64,000 nucleotides of DNA from Arthrobacter sp. NIO-1057. Its GTDB lineage: Bacteria > Actinomycetota > Actinomycetes > Actinomycetales > Micrococcaceae. The position numbers and the translations under genes are program-made. A model generated the notes under the pieces. That model had not been told where the DNA came from, made no database searches, and saw nothing but the letters and a program-made list of their open reading frames with translations. The stretch is taken from NCBI RefSeq assembly GCF_900094805.1, contig NZ_FMAT01000001.1:878196-942195 (forward strand). Reading direction: 5' to 3'. Positions 17,981 through 28,153 of the stretch are shown here, piece after piece (the first letter of the stretch is position 1; every line of letters begins with the position of its first letter).

Positions 17981-17986
17981 TAGAAT
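17981..17986 (+). promoter_or_regulatory. -10 element TAGAAT, leaderless start of map
   Basis: TAGAAT is followed by seven bases and then the map ATG. The gap holds no ribosome-binding sequence. Confidence 0.5.
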
Positions 17987-17993
17987 ATGAACT

Positions 17994-18869
17994 ATGGCTA
18001 CAGCTTCAACCGCACCCATTGGTAACCTCACCGCCGGTATCGTCTCGCCTGAGCTTCCGGTCCCGAAACATATTCAACGACCCGAGTATGTGGGCAAAAA
18101 AGAGCCCGCAGAAAATACTGCGTCGGAAGTCAAGAGCCCGGAAGCTATTGAACGTATTCGCGTGGCATCCCGTATCGCCGCCCAAGCCTTGCAGGAAGTG
18201 GGCAAGGCTTGTCAGCCAGGAATCACCACCGATGAGCTAGATCGTCTTGGGCACGAATTCTTGATGGATCATAATGCCTACCCTTCAACGCTCGGTTACC
18301 GGGGATTCCCTAAATCCTTGTGCTCTTCACTCAATGAAGTGATTTGCCACGGCATTCCTGATAGCACCGTGCTACAGGACGGGGACATCATCAACATTGA
18401 CATCACTGCCTATATCGGTGGCGTGCATGGCGATAACAACGCAACGTTCTTAGTTGGCGATGTGGACGAAGAATCACGCCTACTAGTGGAACGCACGGAG
18501 AACTCGCTGAAGCGAGCCATCAAAGCCGTCATGCCCGGCCGTGAAATCAATGTGATTGGCCGTAGCATCGAAACCTACGCCAAGCGTTTTGGGTACGGAG
18601 TCGTCAAGGACTTCACCGGTCACGGTGTGGGAGAAGCCTTCCACTCGGGCCTGATCATTCCGCACTACGACGCAGCCCCTGCCTATAACACGCTCATTGA
18701 ACCAGGCATGGTTTTCACCATTGAACCGATGCTCACCTTGGGAACCATTGAATGGGACATGTGGGCGGATGACTGGACGGTCACTACCAAGGATAAGAAG
18801 CGCACCGCACAGTTTGAACATACCTTGCTAGTCACCGACGATGGAGCGGAAATCTTAACTCTCCCGTAG
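17994..18869 (+). CDS. map: Methionine aminopeptidase, type I
   Basis: A 291-aa metalloenzyme that removes the initiator methionine from nascent proteins. All five metal ligands can be placed: the two Asp in [15 protein letters not shown], His in GHGVGEAFH, Glu in TIEPML, and the last Glu in QFEHTL. An N-terminal extension of about 40 residues with prolines ([10 protein letters not shown]-like PVPKHIQRP) matches the longer actinobacterial form. The start is supported by a TAGAAT -10 seven bases upstream. It is convergent with nrdR across a stem-loop at 18884-18934. Confidence 0.97.
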   Translation: MATASTAPIGNLTAGIVSPELPVPKHIQRPEYVGKKEPAENTASEVKSPEAIERIRVASRIAAQALQEVGKACQPGITTDELDRLGHEFLMDHNAYPSTLGYRGFPKSLCSSLNEVICHGIPDSTVLQDGDIINIDITAYIGGVHGDNNATFLVGDVDEESRLLVERTENSLKRAIKAVMPGREINVIGRSIETYAKRFGYGVVKDFTGHGVGEAFHSGLIIPHYDAAPAYNTLIEPGMVFTIEPMLTLGTIEWDMWADDWTVTTKDKKRTAQFEHTLLVTDDGAEILTLP

Positions 18870-18883
18870 GTAGCACGTACCGC

Positions 18884-18934
18884 AAAGGCCGGCAGCCACA
18901 CCCCTTTATGGGGCAGATAAGGCTGCCGGCCTTT
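18884..18934. terminator. Terminator between map and nrdR
   Basis: A perfect 14-bp GC-rich stem (18884-18897 with 18921-18934) lies between convergent genes and can serve both. Confidence 0.85.
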
Positions 18935-18952
18935 ATCGTGTTGTATTCAAAG

Positions 18953-19441
18953 TTATTCAGCGGTCAGTGGGCGCTGAGTACCTTGAGGAACGTTGCTTCG
19001 ACGGTCACGTAATCTTCCAATGGCACTCTCAAAATCCGTCAAGGACTGGAAGTTGTGATAAACGCTGGCAAATCGCAGGTATGCCACTTCGTCCAGCCGA
19101 GACAGCGGTTCAAGGATGGCTAATCCAACCTGGTGCGCAGGGATCTCAGCGGCGCCAGAGGTACGGACTGCTTCTTCCACTTCTTGGGCGAGAACCGCCA
19201 AATCGTGATCGGTCACAGGACGCCCTTGGCAGGCCTTCCGCACACCGTTGATGACCTTGTTTCGAGAGAACGGCTCTACAGCACCAGACTGCTTGAGCAC
19301 GCTGAGGCTGGCGGTCTCAGTGGTAGTAAATCGTCGAGAGCATGCTGTGCACTGGCGGCGCCTACGAATGGACACGCCATCGTCAGCGACTCGGCTGTCG
19401 ACCACACGGGAATCAGCATTTCGGCAGTACGGGCAATTCAC
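18953..19441 (-). CDS. nrdR: Transcriptional repressor NrdR
   Basis: A 162-aa ATP/dATP-sensing repressor of ribonucleotide reductase genes. The zinc ribbon uses C3, C6, C31 and C34 (MNCPYC and CTACSRRF), followed by an ATP-cone domain beginning [21 protein letters not shown]. The start is GTG with a strong GGAGGTG four bases upstream. It lies downstream of hisD on the same strand with an 87-nt gap. A TATAGAT sequence just before the ribosome site may be its own -10. Its targets (nrd operons) are not in the window. Confidence 0.97.
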   Translation of the reverse strand: MNCPYCRNADSRVVDSRVADDGVSIRRRRQCTACSRRFTTTETASLSVLKQSGAVEPFSRNKVINGVRKACQGRPVTDHDLAVLAQEVEEAVRTSGAAEIPAHQVGLAILEPLSRLDEVAYLRFASVYHNFQSLTDFESAIGRLRDRRSNVPQGTQRPLTAE

Positions 19442-19528
19442 GGCACCTCCATCTATAGCCAGCGAAGCATTCTCGAATAATCACGGGTGACGAGAATCCA
19501 CTCATGTCACCTACCAGTTTAGCGCCTA

Positions 19529-20878
19529 TTACGCTTTTCGCACTGCGACAGCATCGCCATGTGCTGGCAGGTCTTCGGCATTGGCCAAATTAATCACGTG
19601 CGCGGCGACGTCACCCAGCGCGGACTTATTGTAATTAATGACCTGAATTGCTTTCAGGAACGTATTCACGTTCAGGCCAGAGGCGTGCAATGCTGTGCCG
19701 TTGGTAGGCAAGACGTGGTTTGACCCTGCACAGTAGTCTCCAAGGGATACAGGGGCATACGGGCCGACAAAAATCGCACCAGCCGCGGTGATACGTGAGG
19801 CGGTGGTCTCTGGATCGCTAACCATGATTTCCAAATGCTCAGCGGCATAGGCGTTACATACCTCGATGCCCTGCTGCAGATCCTTGACCAAAATGATGGC
19901 GGACTGCGTGCCCGACAGCGCTGCATGCACCCGTTCGGAGTGCTTAGTTGCAGCTACCTGCTTGACCAGTTCACTGCGTACAGCGGTAGCTAGTTCAAGT
20001 GAGTCGGTGACCAACACCGCGGCAGCGTTGACGTCGTGTTCTGCCTGGGAAATCATGTCGGCGGCTACGAAGCTTGGATCTGCCGTCTGGTCAGCAAGGA
20101 TCGCAATTTCGGTGGGGCCAGCTTCAGCGTCAATGCCGACAACGCCTTTAACCAAGCGCTTAGCGGTTGCGACAAAAACATTGCCGGGTCCAGAGATCAC
20201 GTCAACCGGGTCAATGCCGCCACGTTCGTCATCGGCCACTTCCACACCATAGGCGAAGGCCGCTACAGCTTGAGCACCTCCCATAGCGTGGACTTCGTCG
20301 ATGCCCAACAGCTTGGCTGCAGCCAGAATGGTTGGGTGTGGCAGTCCCCCAAATTCTTTCTGCGGTGGACTTGCCAGAGCAAGGGATGTGACGCCCGCGG
20401 CTTGGGCTGGAACAGTATTCATAATGACCGAAGAAGGGTATACCGCCAGGCCACCTGGAACGTACAAACCGACTCGTCGCACCGGAACCCAACGCTGGGT
20501 GACAGTGGCACCATTGGCATAGTTCACCTGCGTGTCTTGCGGACGTTGAGCTGAGGCAAAAACACGGGCACGGTCGATGGATTCTTCAAGAGCACTACGA
20601 ACTTGCGGATCAAGTTCTTCAAGGGCCCGATCCAGTTCATGAGCTGGTACTCGGGTATGGTCCAGATCCACATGATCAAATCGCTTGGCAAGTTCCGTAA
20701 GGGTCTGCATACCACGGGCACGAACATCATCAATGATCTCCTGCACCGTCTGGCTCGCAGTCTGCGTGTTCATTTCAGGGCGTGGCAGATGTGCCTTGAG
20801 CTGTGCATAGCTCAAGGATTCGTTGCGCCAGTCGATGGTGGCGAGGTCTGAAAAATCTGTATCTGGAATAGTGCTCAC
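19529..20878 (-). CDS. hisD: Histidinol dehydrogenase
   Basis: A 449-aa zinc enzyme that oxidises L-histidinol twice to L-histidine, the last step of histidine synthesis. The sequence contains the VPGGLAVYPSS motif, the GPGNVFVATAKRLV region, GPTEIAILAD, and the zinc/catalytic stretches QAEHDVNA and AAEHLEIM. The remaining his genes are not in the window. It is followed by nrdR on the same strand. The GTG start sits six bases from a TAAACT -10, which predicts a leaderless message. Confidence 0.97.
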   Translation of the reverse strand: MSTIPDTDFSDLATIDWRNESLSYAQLKAHLPRPEMNTQTASQTVQEIIDDVRARGMQTLTELAKRFDHVDLDHTRVPAHELDRALEELDPQVRSALEESIDRARVFASAQRPQDTQVNYANGATVTQRWVPVRRVGLYVPGGLAVYPSSVIMNTVPAQAAGVTSLALASPPQKEFGGLPHPTILAAAKLLGIDEVHAMGGAQAVAAFAYGVEVADDERGGIDPVDVISGPGNVFVATAKRLVKGVVGIDAEAGPTEIAILADQTADPSFVAADMISQAEHDVNAAAVLVTDSLELATAVRSELVKQVAATKHSERVHAALSGTQSAIILVKDLQQGIEVCNAYAAEHLEIMVSDPETTASRITAAGAIFVGPYAPVSLGDYCAGSNHVLPTNGTALHASGLNVNTFLKAIQVINYNKSALGDVAAHVINLANAEDLPAHGDAVAVRKA

Positions 20879-20884
20879 ACCTAT

Positions 20885-20890
20885 AGTTTA
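20885..20890 (-). promoter_or_regulatory. -10 element TAAACT, leaderless start of hisD
   Basis: On the minus strand TAAACT is followed by six bases and then the hisD GTG. There is no Shine-Dalgarno. Confidence 0.5.
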
Positions 20891-20898
20891 ACGCCGAA

Positions 20899-20934
20899 GA
20901 CCGGGTGAGGTTTTATTGATTACCTCACCCGGTC
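20899..20934 (-). terminator. Terminator of dnaE
   Basis: A perfect 12-bp stem (20899-20910 with 20923-20934) lies in the dnaE-hisD gap. No strong U-run follows on the minus strand. Confidence 0.65.
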
Positions 20935-20989
20935 ACTAAAGCCACTTTTGCTTGAGTAGTTAGACTACCAAGTTAGTTGATTCCGAAAG

Positions 20990-23900
20990 CTACACGTCCA
21001 GACAATGTGGGCCGAGCAATACTTTCAAATCGCCAAAGAGCGCTGGGTTCGGATTAACCCGGAAGTTCATTCCCAAACGCATCAGCGAGGTCCCGCGGCT
21101 ACCGGTGAGTTTGACACGCACTTCAGTGTTTCCGCTATGGGTACGCAATACGTCGCCCAATTTCTGCACTAGTGATTCGGTGGCCTTATGCGTCGGAATA
21201 CCGATGACCACGGGACCACCATTGGCATCCTCGGAAATTTCAGGAATCATCATTTCCTGAGCATTCAACGTAATGGAACCATCGTCACGTCGCTGTACTC
21301 GTCCCTTGATGACCACAATCAGGTCATCGGCGAGGATTTCAGCAATTGGCTGGTAAGCCTGGCCGAAGAACATCACTTCCATGGAACCGGAGAGGTCTTC
21401 GATCTCACAACGCGCATAAGGATTGCCGCTCTTCTTGGCAATACGCCGTTGCAAACCGGAGATCATGCCCGCAATCGAAATGATGTGCCCATCTTGTGGT
21501 CCATCATCTGAAAGCACATGGGTCACTGGCATATCGGCATACTGGTCTAGTGCTGAGCCAAGTCCCTGCAACGGGTGGTCAGACACGTAGAGTCCCAGCA
21601 TGTCGCGTTCGTAAGCAAGCTTTTCCTTTTTGTCCCAGTCAGGTAGATCAGGAATGGCCACGTTCATCGATTCCGAAGCTTCTTCGGATCCCAACGCGCT
21701 AAATAGGTCAAACTGGTTGGCTGCTTCATTGCGCTTCACTTGAATAACCGAATCGACAGCTTCTTCGTGAATAGCCACCAATGCTCGGCGTGGGTGCTTC
21801 AGCGAGTCGAAGGCGCCAGCCTTGATCAGTGATTCAATGGTTCGCTTGTTGCAGACCACTGCAGGTACCTTACCCAAGAAGTCACTGAAGTCGTTGTAAT
21901 GCCCTCGTTCTTGACGGGCTTCAACAATTCCAGCCACCGCATTGGTACCGACGTTGCGAATAGCGCCCATACCAAAACGAATGTCCTTGCCAACAGGGGT
22001 GAAGTTCAACGCCGATTCGTTGACATCCGGTGGCAACACGGTAATACCGATATGTCGACACTCATTGAGGTACAAAGCCAGTTTGTCTTTGTCATCGCCA
22101 ACTGAGGTCAATAGGGCGGCCATGTATTCGGCGGGATAGTGCGCCTTAAGGTAGGCAGTCCAGTACGAAACCACACCATAAGCAGCGGAGTGCGCCTTAT
22201 TGAATGCGTAGTCGGAGAAGGGCAACAGAATATCCCACAACGTCTGCACGGCAGCGTCGGAGTATCCGTTATCGTTCATACCCTGTTTGAAGCCAGCGAA
22301 CTGTTTATCCAGTTCGGCTTTCTTCTTTTTACCCATGGCACGGCGCAAAATATCTGCCTGGCCCAAGGAGTAGCCGGCCAGCTTCTGCGCAATAGCCATA
22401 ACCTGCTCTTGGTACACGATCAGGCCGTAGGTACCGCCAAGAATTTCAGCTAGCGGCACTTCGAGCTCGGGGTGAATCGGGGTCACTTCTTGCAGACCCG
22501 TCTTACGCAACGCGTAGTTGGTGTGCGAGTTAGCACCCATCGGGCCCGGACGGTACAAGGCGATCACTGCGGAGATGTCTTCGAAGTTATCCGGGCGCAT
22601 CATTTTCAGCAACGAACGCATCGGACCGCCGTCGAGCTGGAACACGCCCAAGGTATCGCCACGAGCCAGAAGGTTATAGGCTTCGGGGTCCTCGATGGTC
22701 AGCGTTTCCAGGTCAATCTCGTCACCGGTGTTGTACCGGATGTTTTCCAACGCGTCCGAGATGATGGTGAGGTTTCGAAGCCCCAAGAAGTCCATCTTGA
22801 TCAGCCCCAGACCTTCACAGGTGGGGTAATCGAACTGGGTAATAACCTGACCGTCCTGGATACGGCGCATAATAGGCACGACATCAATGATCGGGTCGGA
22901 ACTCATGATGACGCCTGCTGCGTGCACACCCCATTGGCGCTTGAGGCCTTCAAGTCCCTTGGCGGTTTCAAAGACGCGGGCCGCTTCTGGGTCATTGGCA
23001 ACGAGGTTGCGGAAATCTCCCGCTTCCGAGTATCGCTTGGAGTCGGGGTTTTCAATGTCGTTGAGTGGAATATCCTTGGCCATGACAGCCGGTGGCAAGG
23101 CCTTGGTCAGAGATTCACCCATCGAGAAGGGGTAGCCCAGTACGCGGGAGGAGTCCTTCAAGGCCTGCTTGGTCTTGATGGAACCATAGGTCACAATCAT
23201 GGACACGCGTTCGTCGCCATACTTTTCGGTCACGTATTTGATGACCTCAGAACGGCGACGATCATCGAAGTCGACGTCAAAGTCGGGCATGGAAACACGT
23301 TCCGGGTTCAAGAAACGTTCGAAAATCAAGCCGTGCTTCAGTGGATCCAAGTCAGTAATACGCATGGCGTAAGCAACCATGGAGCCTGCACCCGAACCAC
23401 GTCCGGGGCCTACACGAATTCCGTGGTCCTTAGACCAGTTGATGAAGTCGGCCACCACGAGGAAGTAGCCAGGGAAACCCATCTTGATGATGACATCGAG
23501 CTCGTAGTCGGCCTGTTTGCGCGACTCTTCTGGAATCCCATCGGGGTAACGGTAATGCAGTCCCTTGTCGACTTCCTTGATCAGCCAGCTAGTTTCATCT
23601 TCACCGGGCGGGCAAGGGAACTTTGGCATGTAGTTGGCGTTGGTGTCGAAGGAAACCTCGACTCGGTCAGCAATAGCTAGCGTGTTGTCACATGCCTCAG
23701 GGAATTCTTTGAAGAGTTCGCGCATTTCGCGAGCGCTCTTCAAGTAATAACCGGTACCCGAGAAAGCGAAACGGCTTCCGCCCTGGTCATAGGTTGGCTC
23801 GTCAAGGGTGGACCCGGAGTTGATCGCCAAAAGGGCTTCGTGCGCCTTGGCATCCGCCTCATGCGTGTAGTGCAAGTCGTTGGTGGCGACCAGTGGAATA

Positions 23901-24553
23901 TTTAGTTCCTTGGCCAGTCGCAGCAGGTCCTTGGTGATCCGTCGTTCAATTTCCAGACCATGGTCCATGATCTCGCAGTAGTAGTTTTCCTTGCCAAACA
24001 GATCCTGCAATTCGGCTGCGGCTGCCTTGGCTGCGTCGTACTGTCCCAAGCGCAGTTTGGTCTGGACTTCTCCCGAAGGGCAACCGGTCGTGGCGATGAT
24101 GCCTTCGTGGTGATCGTTAAGTAGTTCGCGATCCCAACGAGGGTATTTGCCGAAAACTGAGTCCAGCGACGCCCGGGAGGAGCCCTTAAACAGGTTGTTC
24201 ATGCCCACGTTGTTATAGGACAACAGGGTCATATGGTTATAGAGGCCACCACCGGAGACGTCATCGCCTTTTTGCGATTCGTCCGTACGCCATTTAACGC
24301 GGGTCTTGTCGTCGCGGGCAGTGCCTGGGGTGACATAGGCTTCAACACCGATGATCGGTTTGACGCCTGCCCCGGTTGCTTGACGCCAGAAGTCGAAGGC
24401 ACCAAAAAGATAACCGTGGTCTGTGATCGCCAGGGCCTCCATGCCTTGACGGTTGGCCTCGGCGAAAAGTTCGCCAAGGCGGGCAGCACCGTCCAGCATT
24501 GAATACTCGGTGTGGGTATGAAGATGTACGAATCCGTCGCGTGTTGCACTCAC
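20990..24553 (-). CDS. dnaE: DNA polymerase III alpha subunit
   Basis: The 1187-aa replicative polymerase catalytic subunit, DnaE1 type. The N-terminal PHP domain begins FVHLHTHTEYSMLDG with its metal-binding histidines. The palm catalytic aspartates are in MPDFDVDFDDRRR. Finger and helix-hairpin-helix regions follow, then an OB domain (IISIAGMISGLQRR). Length and motif set are those of the housekeeping enzyme and not the mutagenic DnaE2 or ImuC type. The start is GTG, six bases after a TAGACT -10. A hairpin at 20899-20934 separates it from hisD. Confidence 0.97.
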   Translation of the reverse strand: MSATRDGFVHLHTHTEYSMLDGAARLGELFAEANRQGMEALAITDHGYLFGAFDFWRQATGAGVKPIIGVEAYVTPGTARDDKTRVKWRTDESQKGDDVSGGGLYNHMTLLSYNNVGMNNLFKGSSRASLDSVFGKYPRWDRELLNDHHEGIIATTGCPSGEVQTKLRLGQYDAAKAAAAELQDLFGKENYYCEIMDHGLEIERRITKDLLRLAKELNIPLVATNDLHYTHEADAKAHEALLAINSGSTLDEPTYDQGGSRFAFSGTGYYLKSAREMRELFKEFPEACDNTLAIADRVEVSFDTNANYMPKFPCPPGEDETSWLIKEVDKGLHYRYPDGIPEESRKQADYELDVIIKMGFPGYFLVVADFINWSKDHGIRVGPGRGSGAGSMVAYAMRITDLDPLKHGLIFERFLNPERVSMPDFDVDFDDRRRSEVIKYVTEKYGDERVSMIVTYGSIKTKQALKDSSRVLGYPFSMGESLTKALPPAVMAKDIPLNDIENPDSKRYSEAGDFRNLVANDPEAARVFETAKGLEGLKRQWGVHAAGVIMSSDPIIDVVPIMRRIQDGQVITQFDYPTCEGLGLIKMDFLGLRNLTIISDALENIRYNTGDEIDLETLTIEDPEAYNLLARGDTLGVFQLDGGPMRSLLKMMRPDNFEDISAVIALYRPGPMGANSHTNYALRKTGLQEVTPIHPELEVPLAEILGGTYGLIVYQEQVMAIAQKLAGYSLGQADILRRAMGKKKKAELDKQFAGFKQGMNDNGYSDAAVQTLWDILLPFSDYAFNKAHSAAYGVVSYWTAYLKAHYPAEYMAALLTSVGDDKDKLALYLNECRHIGITVLPPDVNESALNFTPVGKDIRFGMGAIRNVGTNAVAGIVEARQERGHYNDFSDFLGKVPAVVCNKRTIESLIKAGAFDSLKHPRRALVAIHEEAVDSVIQVKRNEAANQFDLFSALGSEEASESMNVAIPDLPDWDKKEKLAYERDMLGLYVSDHPLQGLGSALDQYADMPVTHVLSDDGPQDGHIISIAGMISGLQRRIAKKSGNPYARCEIEDLSGSMEVMFFGQAYQPIAEILADDLIVVIKGRVQRRDDGSITLNAQEMMIPEISEDANGGPVVIGIPTHKATESLVQKLGDVLRTHSGNTEVRVKLTGSRGTSLMRLGMNFRVNPNPALFGDLKVLLGPHCLDV

Positions 24554-24559
24554 CCATCC

Positions 24560-24565
24560 AGTCTA
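24560..24565 (-). promoter_or_regulatory. -10 element TAGACT, leaderless start of dnaE
   Basis: On the minus strand TAGACT is followed by six bases and then the dnaE GTG. There is no clear -35. Confidence 0.5.
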
Positions 24566-24652
24566 ACGATTGATTGCAAACCTTGGGTTCAGCCGACCTC
24601 GAATGGTGGATGTGCTAATTCTGACAACCCATCCACCGAAGACTTCTAGGGT

Positions 24653-25597
24653 CTAGTACTCGCCGTTACGTAGCAGTTCGACGGCACCTTCAAGGTCTGA
24701 TGGGTACTGGCTTTCGTATTCGACCCACTGGCCGGACACCGGATGATTAAACCCAAGCTTCTTGGCATGCAACCATTGGCGTGTCAGCCCTAGGGCCGCG
24801 CCAAGTTTAGGATCAGCGCCATACGTTTGGTCACCGGCACAAGGGTGGCCAAAAGCCGAGAAATGGACACGAATCTGGTGCGTTCGACCAGTTTCTAGGT
24901 GCACCTCCACCAGCGAGGCACGGCCGAAAGCTTCAATGACTTTGTAGTGGGTCACCGATTGACGCCCGCCTTCGAGAACTGCGAATTTCCAATCGTGTCC
25001 TGGGTGGCGGCCGATGGGTGCATCGATGGTACCTTCCAGCGGATCAGGCAGGCCTTGAACGACAGCGTGATAGATCTTTGTGGGGGTACGTTCTTTGAAG
25101 GCACGCTTCAACGCGGTGTAGGCGCGCTCAGTCTTGGCAACGACCATCAGGCCGCTGGTGCCGACGTCCAGACGGTGAACGATTCCCTGGCGCTCTGCAG
25201 CTCCAGAGGTCGTGATGTTGTAGCCTTCGGCCATCAAAGCGCCAACGACAGTGGGGCCCACCCAGCCGGGCGACGGGTGGGCGGCTACGCCTACTGGCTT
25301 GTCGATGACAACGTAATCATCATCGTCCGCGATGATCTTCAGCTCTTCCACTTTCTCAACCTTAATTTCTAACGGATCTCGCTGTGGTGGAATCGTGACG
25401 TGTAAACGATCCCCAGCTTTGAGCTTCAGGGATTTGGCGATGGTTCTGCCGTTCATTTGAACATGAGAATCTTTGCACAGGCTCGATGCCAGGGTCCGAG
25501 GAATATCCAGACTTCTGGCTAGAAATGTATCCAGCCGACTTCCTGCATCATCAGACTCGACGAGCAATTCGTGGATGACAGTTTCATCGGAAATCAT
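24653..25597 (-). CDS. rluD: 23S rRNA pseudouridine synthase, RluD-like
   Basis: A 314-aa RluA-family enzyme that isomerises uridines in large-subunit rRNA. An N-terminal S4 RNA-binding domain ([16 protein letters not shown]...) precedes the catalytic domain with [16 protein letters not shown], in which Asp is the catalytic residue. The C-terminal RTHQIRVH signature is present. Its start codon overlaps the lspA stop by 4 nt (ATGA), indicating translational coupling in an lspA-rluD pair, the usual bacterial arrangement. The exact modified positions cannot be read from sequence. Confidence 0.94.
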   Translation of the reverse strand: MISDETVIHELLVESDDAGSRLDTFLARSLDIPRTLASSLCKDSHVQMNGRTIAKSLKLKAGDRLHVTIPPQRDPLEIKVEKVEELKIIADDDDYVVIDKPVGVAAHPSPGWVGPTVVGALMAEGYNITTSGAAERQGIVHRLDVGTSGLMVVAKTERAYTALKRAFKERTPTKIYHAVVQGLPDPLEGTIDAPIGRHPGHDWKFAVLEGGRQSVTHYKVIEAFGRASLVEVHLETGRTHQIRVHFSAFGHPCAGDQTYGADPKLGAALGLTRQWLHAKKLGFNHPVSGQWVEYESQYPSDLEGAVELLRNGEY

Positions 25598-26163
25598 TCT
25601 TTAGGTTCCGTTTCACCCTCGGCAGCTTTTTTCTTTGGCGTCGTGTCACCGATAGTGCCGTCAAGGTTGCGTCCACGAATCAGCATGAAAGCCACCGCGA
25701 TCATGGAGCACACAATAAATGAATCGGCGACGTTGAAGATGGCGAAGTGCGTTACGGAGAACATGTCCACGACATGACCGAAACCAAAAGCTGGTTCTCG
25801 GAAGATTCGGTCGCCTAGGTTGCCTAGGACACCACCGAGCAAACATCCCAGGGCGATAGTCCAGCTACGGACCGATACTTTGCGAGCCAAGAGATAAATC
25901 ACGAAGATGGCCACTGCGGCTTGGAGGATGGCGAAGACGATCGTGAAGTTTTCACCGATCGAGAAGGCGGCACCGGGGTTGAGTATGTAGTGAATGTTGA
26001 AGATCCCAGGGATAACTTCAATCGACTCGCCGAGTCGCATGTTCCGTTCCACCAAAATTTTCACGACTTGGTCGATAACTAAAGCGACCAGCGCGATAGC
26101 TAGACCCATGCCTAGATATTTCTTTGGTGATGGAGACTTTCCCCCAGCTTGAACTGCGTCCAC
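25594..26163 (-). CDS. lspA: Lipoprotein signal peptidase
   Basis: A 189-aa inner-membrane aspartic protease that removes signal peptides from prolipoproteins. Four membrane segments are evident. The catalytic aspartates lie in [10 protein letters not shown] and FNVADSF, and the conserved NPGAAFS loop is present. I start at the GTG at 26163 with AAAGG upstream. A longer frame to 26226 would have to translate through a hairpin that looks like the wag31 terminator, so I reject it. The C-terminal 25 residues are charged and probably cytoplasmic. It is translationally coupled to rluD. Confidence 0.94.
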   Translation of the reverse strand: MDAVQAGGKSPSPKKYLGMGLAIALVALVIDQVVKILVERNMRLGESIEVIPGIFNIHYILNPGAAFSIGENFTIVFAILQAAVAIFVIYLLARKVSVRSWTIALGCLLGGVLGNLGDRIFREPAFGFGHVVDMFSVTHFAIFNVADSFIVCSMIAVAFMLIRGRNLDGTIGDTTPKKKAAEGETEPKE

Positions 26164-26192
26164 AGTGATACCTTTTTTGTTCCTCTTAAACG

Positions 26193-26232
26193 TCAACGGT
26201 GGTGCCGGATTCTCTCCGTGCACCACCGTTGA
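26193..26232 (-). terminator. Terminator of wag31
   Basis: A perfect 13-bp stem (26193-26205 with 26220-26232) with a 14-nt loop begins 40 nt after the wag31 stop. It separates that gene from lspA. Confidence 0.75.
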
Positions 26233-26272
26233 TCTTACTAGAAAGCTAGATCAGGTTATTACCTGTCAGCGA

Positions 26273-27028
26273 CTAGTTCGACTTGCTTGCGTCTGCGTCG
26301 ATCGAGCCCTGGGACTCGAGGTCGCGCAGCTGACCTTCAATGTAGGTCTTCAGGCGAGCACGGTAATCGCGCTCGAATCCGCGCAGCTGCTCAAGCTTAC
26401 GCTCAAGGACGGACTTCTGCTGCTCAAGGGCGGAGAGAGTCTTCCGGCTCTTTTCCTCAGCAGAGGTAACCAGCGAGTTCGCCTCGGTCTTTGCTTCCGA
26501 GATGATCTTGTCGCGCTGTTCGACACCGGCAGCAACGTACTCGTCGTGCAAGCGCTGAGCCATGGACAGCACGTTGGCTGCAGACTCTGCGGACTCGGTA
26601 CGTGGTGCTGCAGCAGGAGCGGCGGCAGCTGCCGGAGCAGCCGGAGTTGCTGGAGCGGCAGCCGGAGCTGCAGCTGGCTTCTCGGCGGCAGGCTTTGCTT
26701 CGGCCTTCTTCTCCTCGGCTGGCTTCGGAGCTGGGGTCGCAGCCTTGGCTGGCTCAGCTGGCTTAGTCTCAGGCTTCTTTTCCTCGGCTGGCTTAGCAGC
26801 TGGGGCAGCCGAAACAGGTGCAGGTACAGCCTGCTCCTTCGATACCGAACCGGCATCCTCACCAAGTTCGGCAAGTCGACTACGAAGAGCCTCGTTCTCA
26901 CCGGTCAGGCGACGCAGTTCCACTACGATCTCGTCGAGGAAGTCATCTACCTCGTCTTGGTCGTAGCCTTCACGGAACTTGGTCGGCTGAAACCGCTTAT
27001 TGACTACGTCTTCTGGCGTCAAAGCCAT
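26273..27028 (-). CDS. wag31: Polar growth/division scaffold DivIVA (Wag31)
   Basis: A 251-aa coiled-coil protein that in actinobacteria marks cell poles and division sites and recruits the wall-synthesis machinery. The N-terminal membrane-binding domain (ALTPEDVVNKRFQPTKFREGYDQDEVDDFLDE) is typical. A heptad-rich helix runs to about residue 65. A Pro/Ala/Lys-Glu low-complexity linker of roughly 80 residues follows, then a second coiled coil (about 155-240). GGTGAC precedes the ATG. It sits downstream of yggT with a 229-nt gap, so it may also have its own promoter. No gene lies in that gap. Confidence 0.94.
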   Translation of the reverse strand: MALTPEDVVNKRFQPTKFREGYDQDEVDDFLDEIVVELRRLTGENEALRSRLAELGEDAGSVSKEQAVPAPVSAAPAAKPAEEKKPETKPAEPAKAATPAPKPAEEKKAEAKPAAEKPAAAPAAAPATPAAPAAAAAPAAAPRTESAESAANVLSMAQRLHDEYVAAGVEQRDKIISEAKTEANSLVTSAEEKSRKTLSALEQQKSVLERKLEQLRGFERDYRARLKTYIEGQLRDLESQGSIDADASKSN

Positions 27029-27238
27029 TGGGTCACCTCAATACTGGGATCATTTCCGCACGACCATGTCATGCCTTGCGAAACACTTACCGTTGTTGTC
27101 AGTGTCGCGACCGGTGAAGTCGGAGCACCATTTCCTAAAGGATATAACGATTCGGACACTAAATACGAAATCGAGCGTTAGCCCGTGTCTCATATTCTTT
27201 GAATCTACAGGGTTTGAACTCTTAGAACAATCCCCGCT

Positions 27239-27257
27239 TTAGGCGAAAATCGCCTAA
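27239..27257 (-). terminator. Short hairpin after yggT
   Basis: An 8-bp stem (27239-27246 with 27250-27257) lies immediately after the yggT stop, without a U-run. An outer 8-bp repeat (27205-27212 with 27264-27271) could enclose it. It is a weak terminator at best. Confidence 0.4.
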
Positions 27258-27554
27258 TCAGATCCCTGTAGTACTACCTAAACTATTTACCACAGCTTTG
27301 AGAAGCATTACAACAATAAATAGCAGCAAAAACGACAGGTCAAGGCGGATTCCGCCGAGATCTAGGGGTTTGATCCTTCTACGTAACCACCGCAGAGGAG
27401 GATCGGTTATCGACACAATCGCTGTCGCTGCGATAAGTGCGATGCCTTTGGGACGCCAGTGGCGAGCAAAGCTTTCAGTAATATCCAGCACAATTCGCAT
27501 TAAAAGCAGAATTTGCAGGATAGCTAACGCGAGATAGATGATCCCGAACACCAT
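27258..27554 (-). CDS. YggT family membrane protein
   Basis: A 98-aa protein with two hydrophobic segments (about 2-22 and 72-95) joined by the conserved YggT region ITDPPLRWLRRRIKPLDLGGIRLDLSF-type motif. YggT proteins sit in the division gene neighbourhood of most actinobacteria. They have been linked to osmotic or division roles, but the mechanism is unknown. Its ATG is 23 nt after the sepF stop, so it is in the same transcript. Nothing is unusual. Confidence 0.92.
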   Translation of the reverse strand: MVFGIIYLALAILQILLLMRIVLDITESFARHWRPKGIALIAATAIVSITDPPLRWLRRRIKPLDLGGIRLDLSFLLLFIVVMLLKAVVNSLGSTTGI

Positions 27555-27577
27555 TTTGCGTTTGTGCTCCTGGTGTC

Positions 27578-28129
27578 TTAGCTCTGGTTAAAGAATGTGG
27601 CTTGGGCTTCAGACTGCTTACGATCTTCTCCAAGGACCTCAACAGTCGCTGGAGATAGCAGGAAGACCTTGTTGGTGACTCGTTCGATGGAGCCATGCAG
27701 GGCAAAAACGAGCCCGGCGGAGAAATCTACGAGCCTCTTGGCATCGGTCTCTCCCATATCAGTGACATTCATAATCACTGGGATTCCGTCACGGAAGTTC
27801 TCACCGATGATCTTGGCATCGTTGTAAGAACGTGGGTGAACGGTTGTAATCTGACGCAATTCGGAATCCTCATCCCGTACTGAAGGGGCACGCTTGATCG
27901 GGGTGACCGGAGCACGGTATTCCGTCTCTGGTTCTCTAGCTGGTGATTGCGGCGCAGCCGGCCGAGCGACAGCCTGCGGGCGTGGGGCTTCAGAAGGGCG
28001 CTGAGAAGCAACTTCTTCAACGACACGCACTTGGCTCTTGGGCTCGGCTTGTGTTGCTTGGGTTTCTTCTTGCTCGACGGCATCCGCCAAACCGAGATAT
28101 ACCATTGCTTTCCGCAGTCCGTCAGCCAC
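27578..28129 (-). CDS. sepF: Cell division protein SepF
   Basis: A 183-aa cytoplasmic protein that binds membrane and FtsZ and substitutes for FtsA, which actinobacteria lack. It has an N-terminal amphipathic-looking start ([16 protein letters not shown]), a disordered Pro-rich linker (about 25-85) and the globular SepF domain (about 90-175, with [20 protein letters not shown]). The GTG start has AAGGAG at good spacing. Upstream lies a 125-nt gap to pgeF where many relatives carry yggS. FtsZ, encoded 1 kb upstream, has the conserved C-terminal tail that SepF recognises. Confidence 0.95.
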   Translation of the reverse strand: MADGLRKAMVYLGLADAVEQEETQATQAEPKSQVRVVEEVASQRPSEAPRPQAVARPAAPQSPAREPETEYRAPVTPIKRAPSVRDEDSELRQITTVHPRSYNDAKIIGENFRDGIPVIMNVTDMGETDAKRLVDFSAGLVFALHGSIERVTNKVFLLSPATVEVLGEDRKQSEAQATFFNQS

Positions 28130-28153
28130 GATGTTTCTCCTTGTTCATCCCTT

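Noticed and set aside
26164-26226. N-terminal extension of lspA by 21 codons to a GTG at 26226
   Set aside because: It would translate through the wag31 terminator stem, adds no conserved residues, and a better start with AAAGG exists at 26163.
27205-27271. Possible tRNA-like fold after yggT, with a TTCAAAC sequence and nested inverted repeats on the minus strand
   Set aside because: The bases flanking TTCAAAC do not form a T stem, there is no acceptor stem or anticodon arm, and the right arm lies in the yggT coding end.
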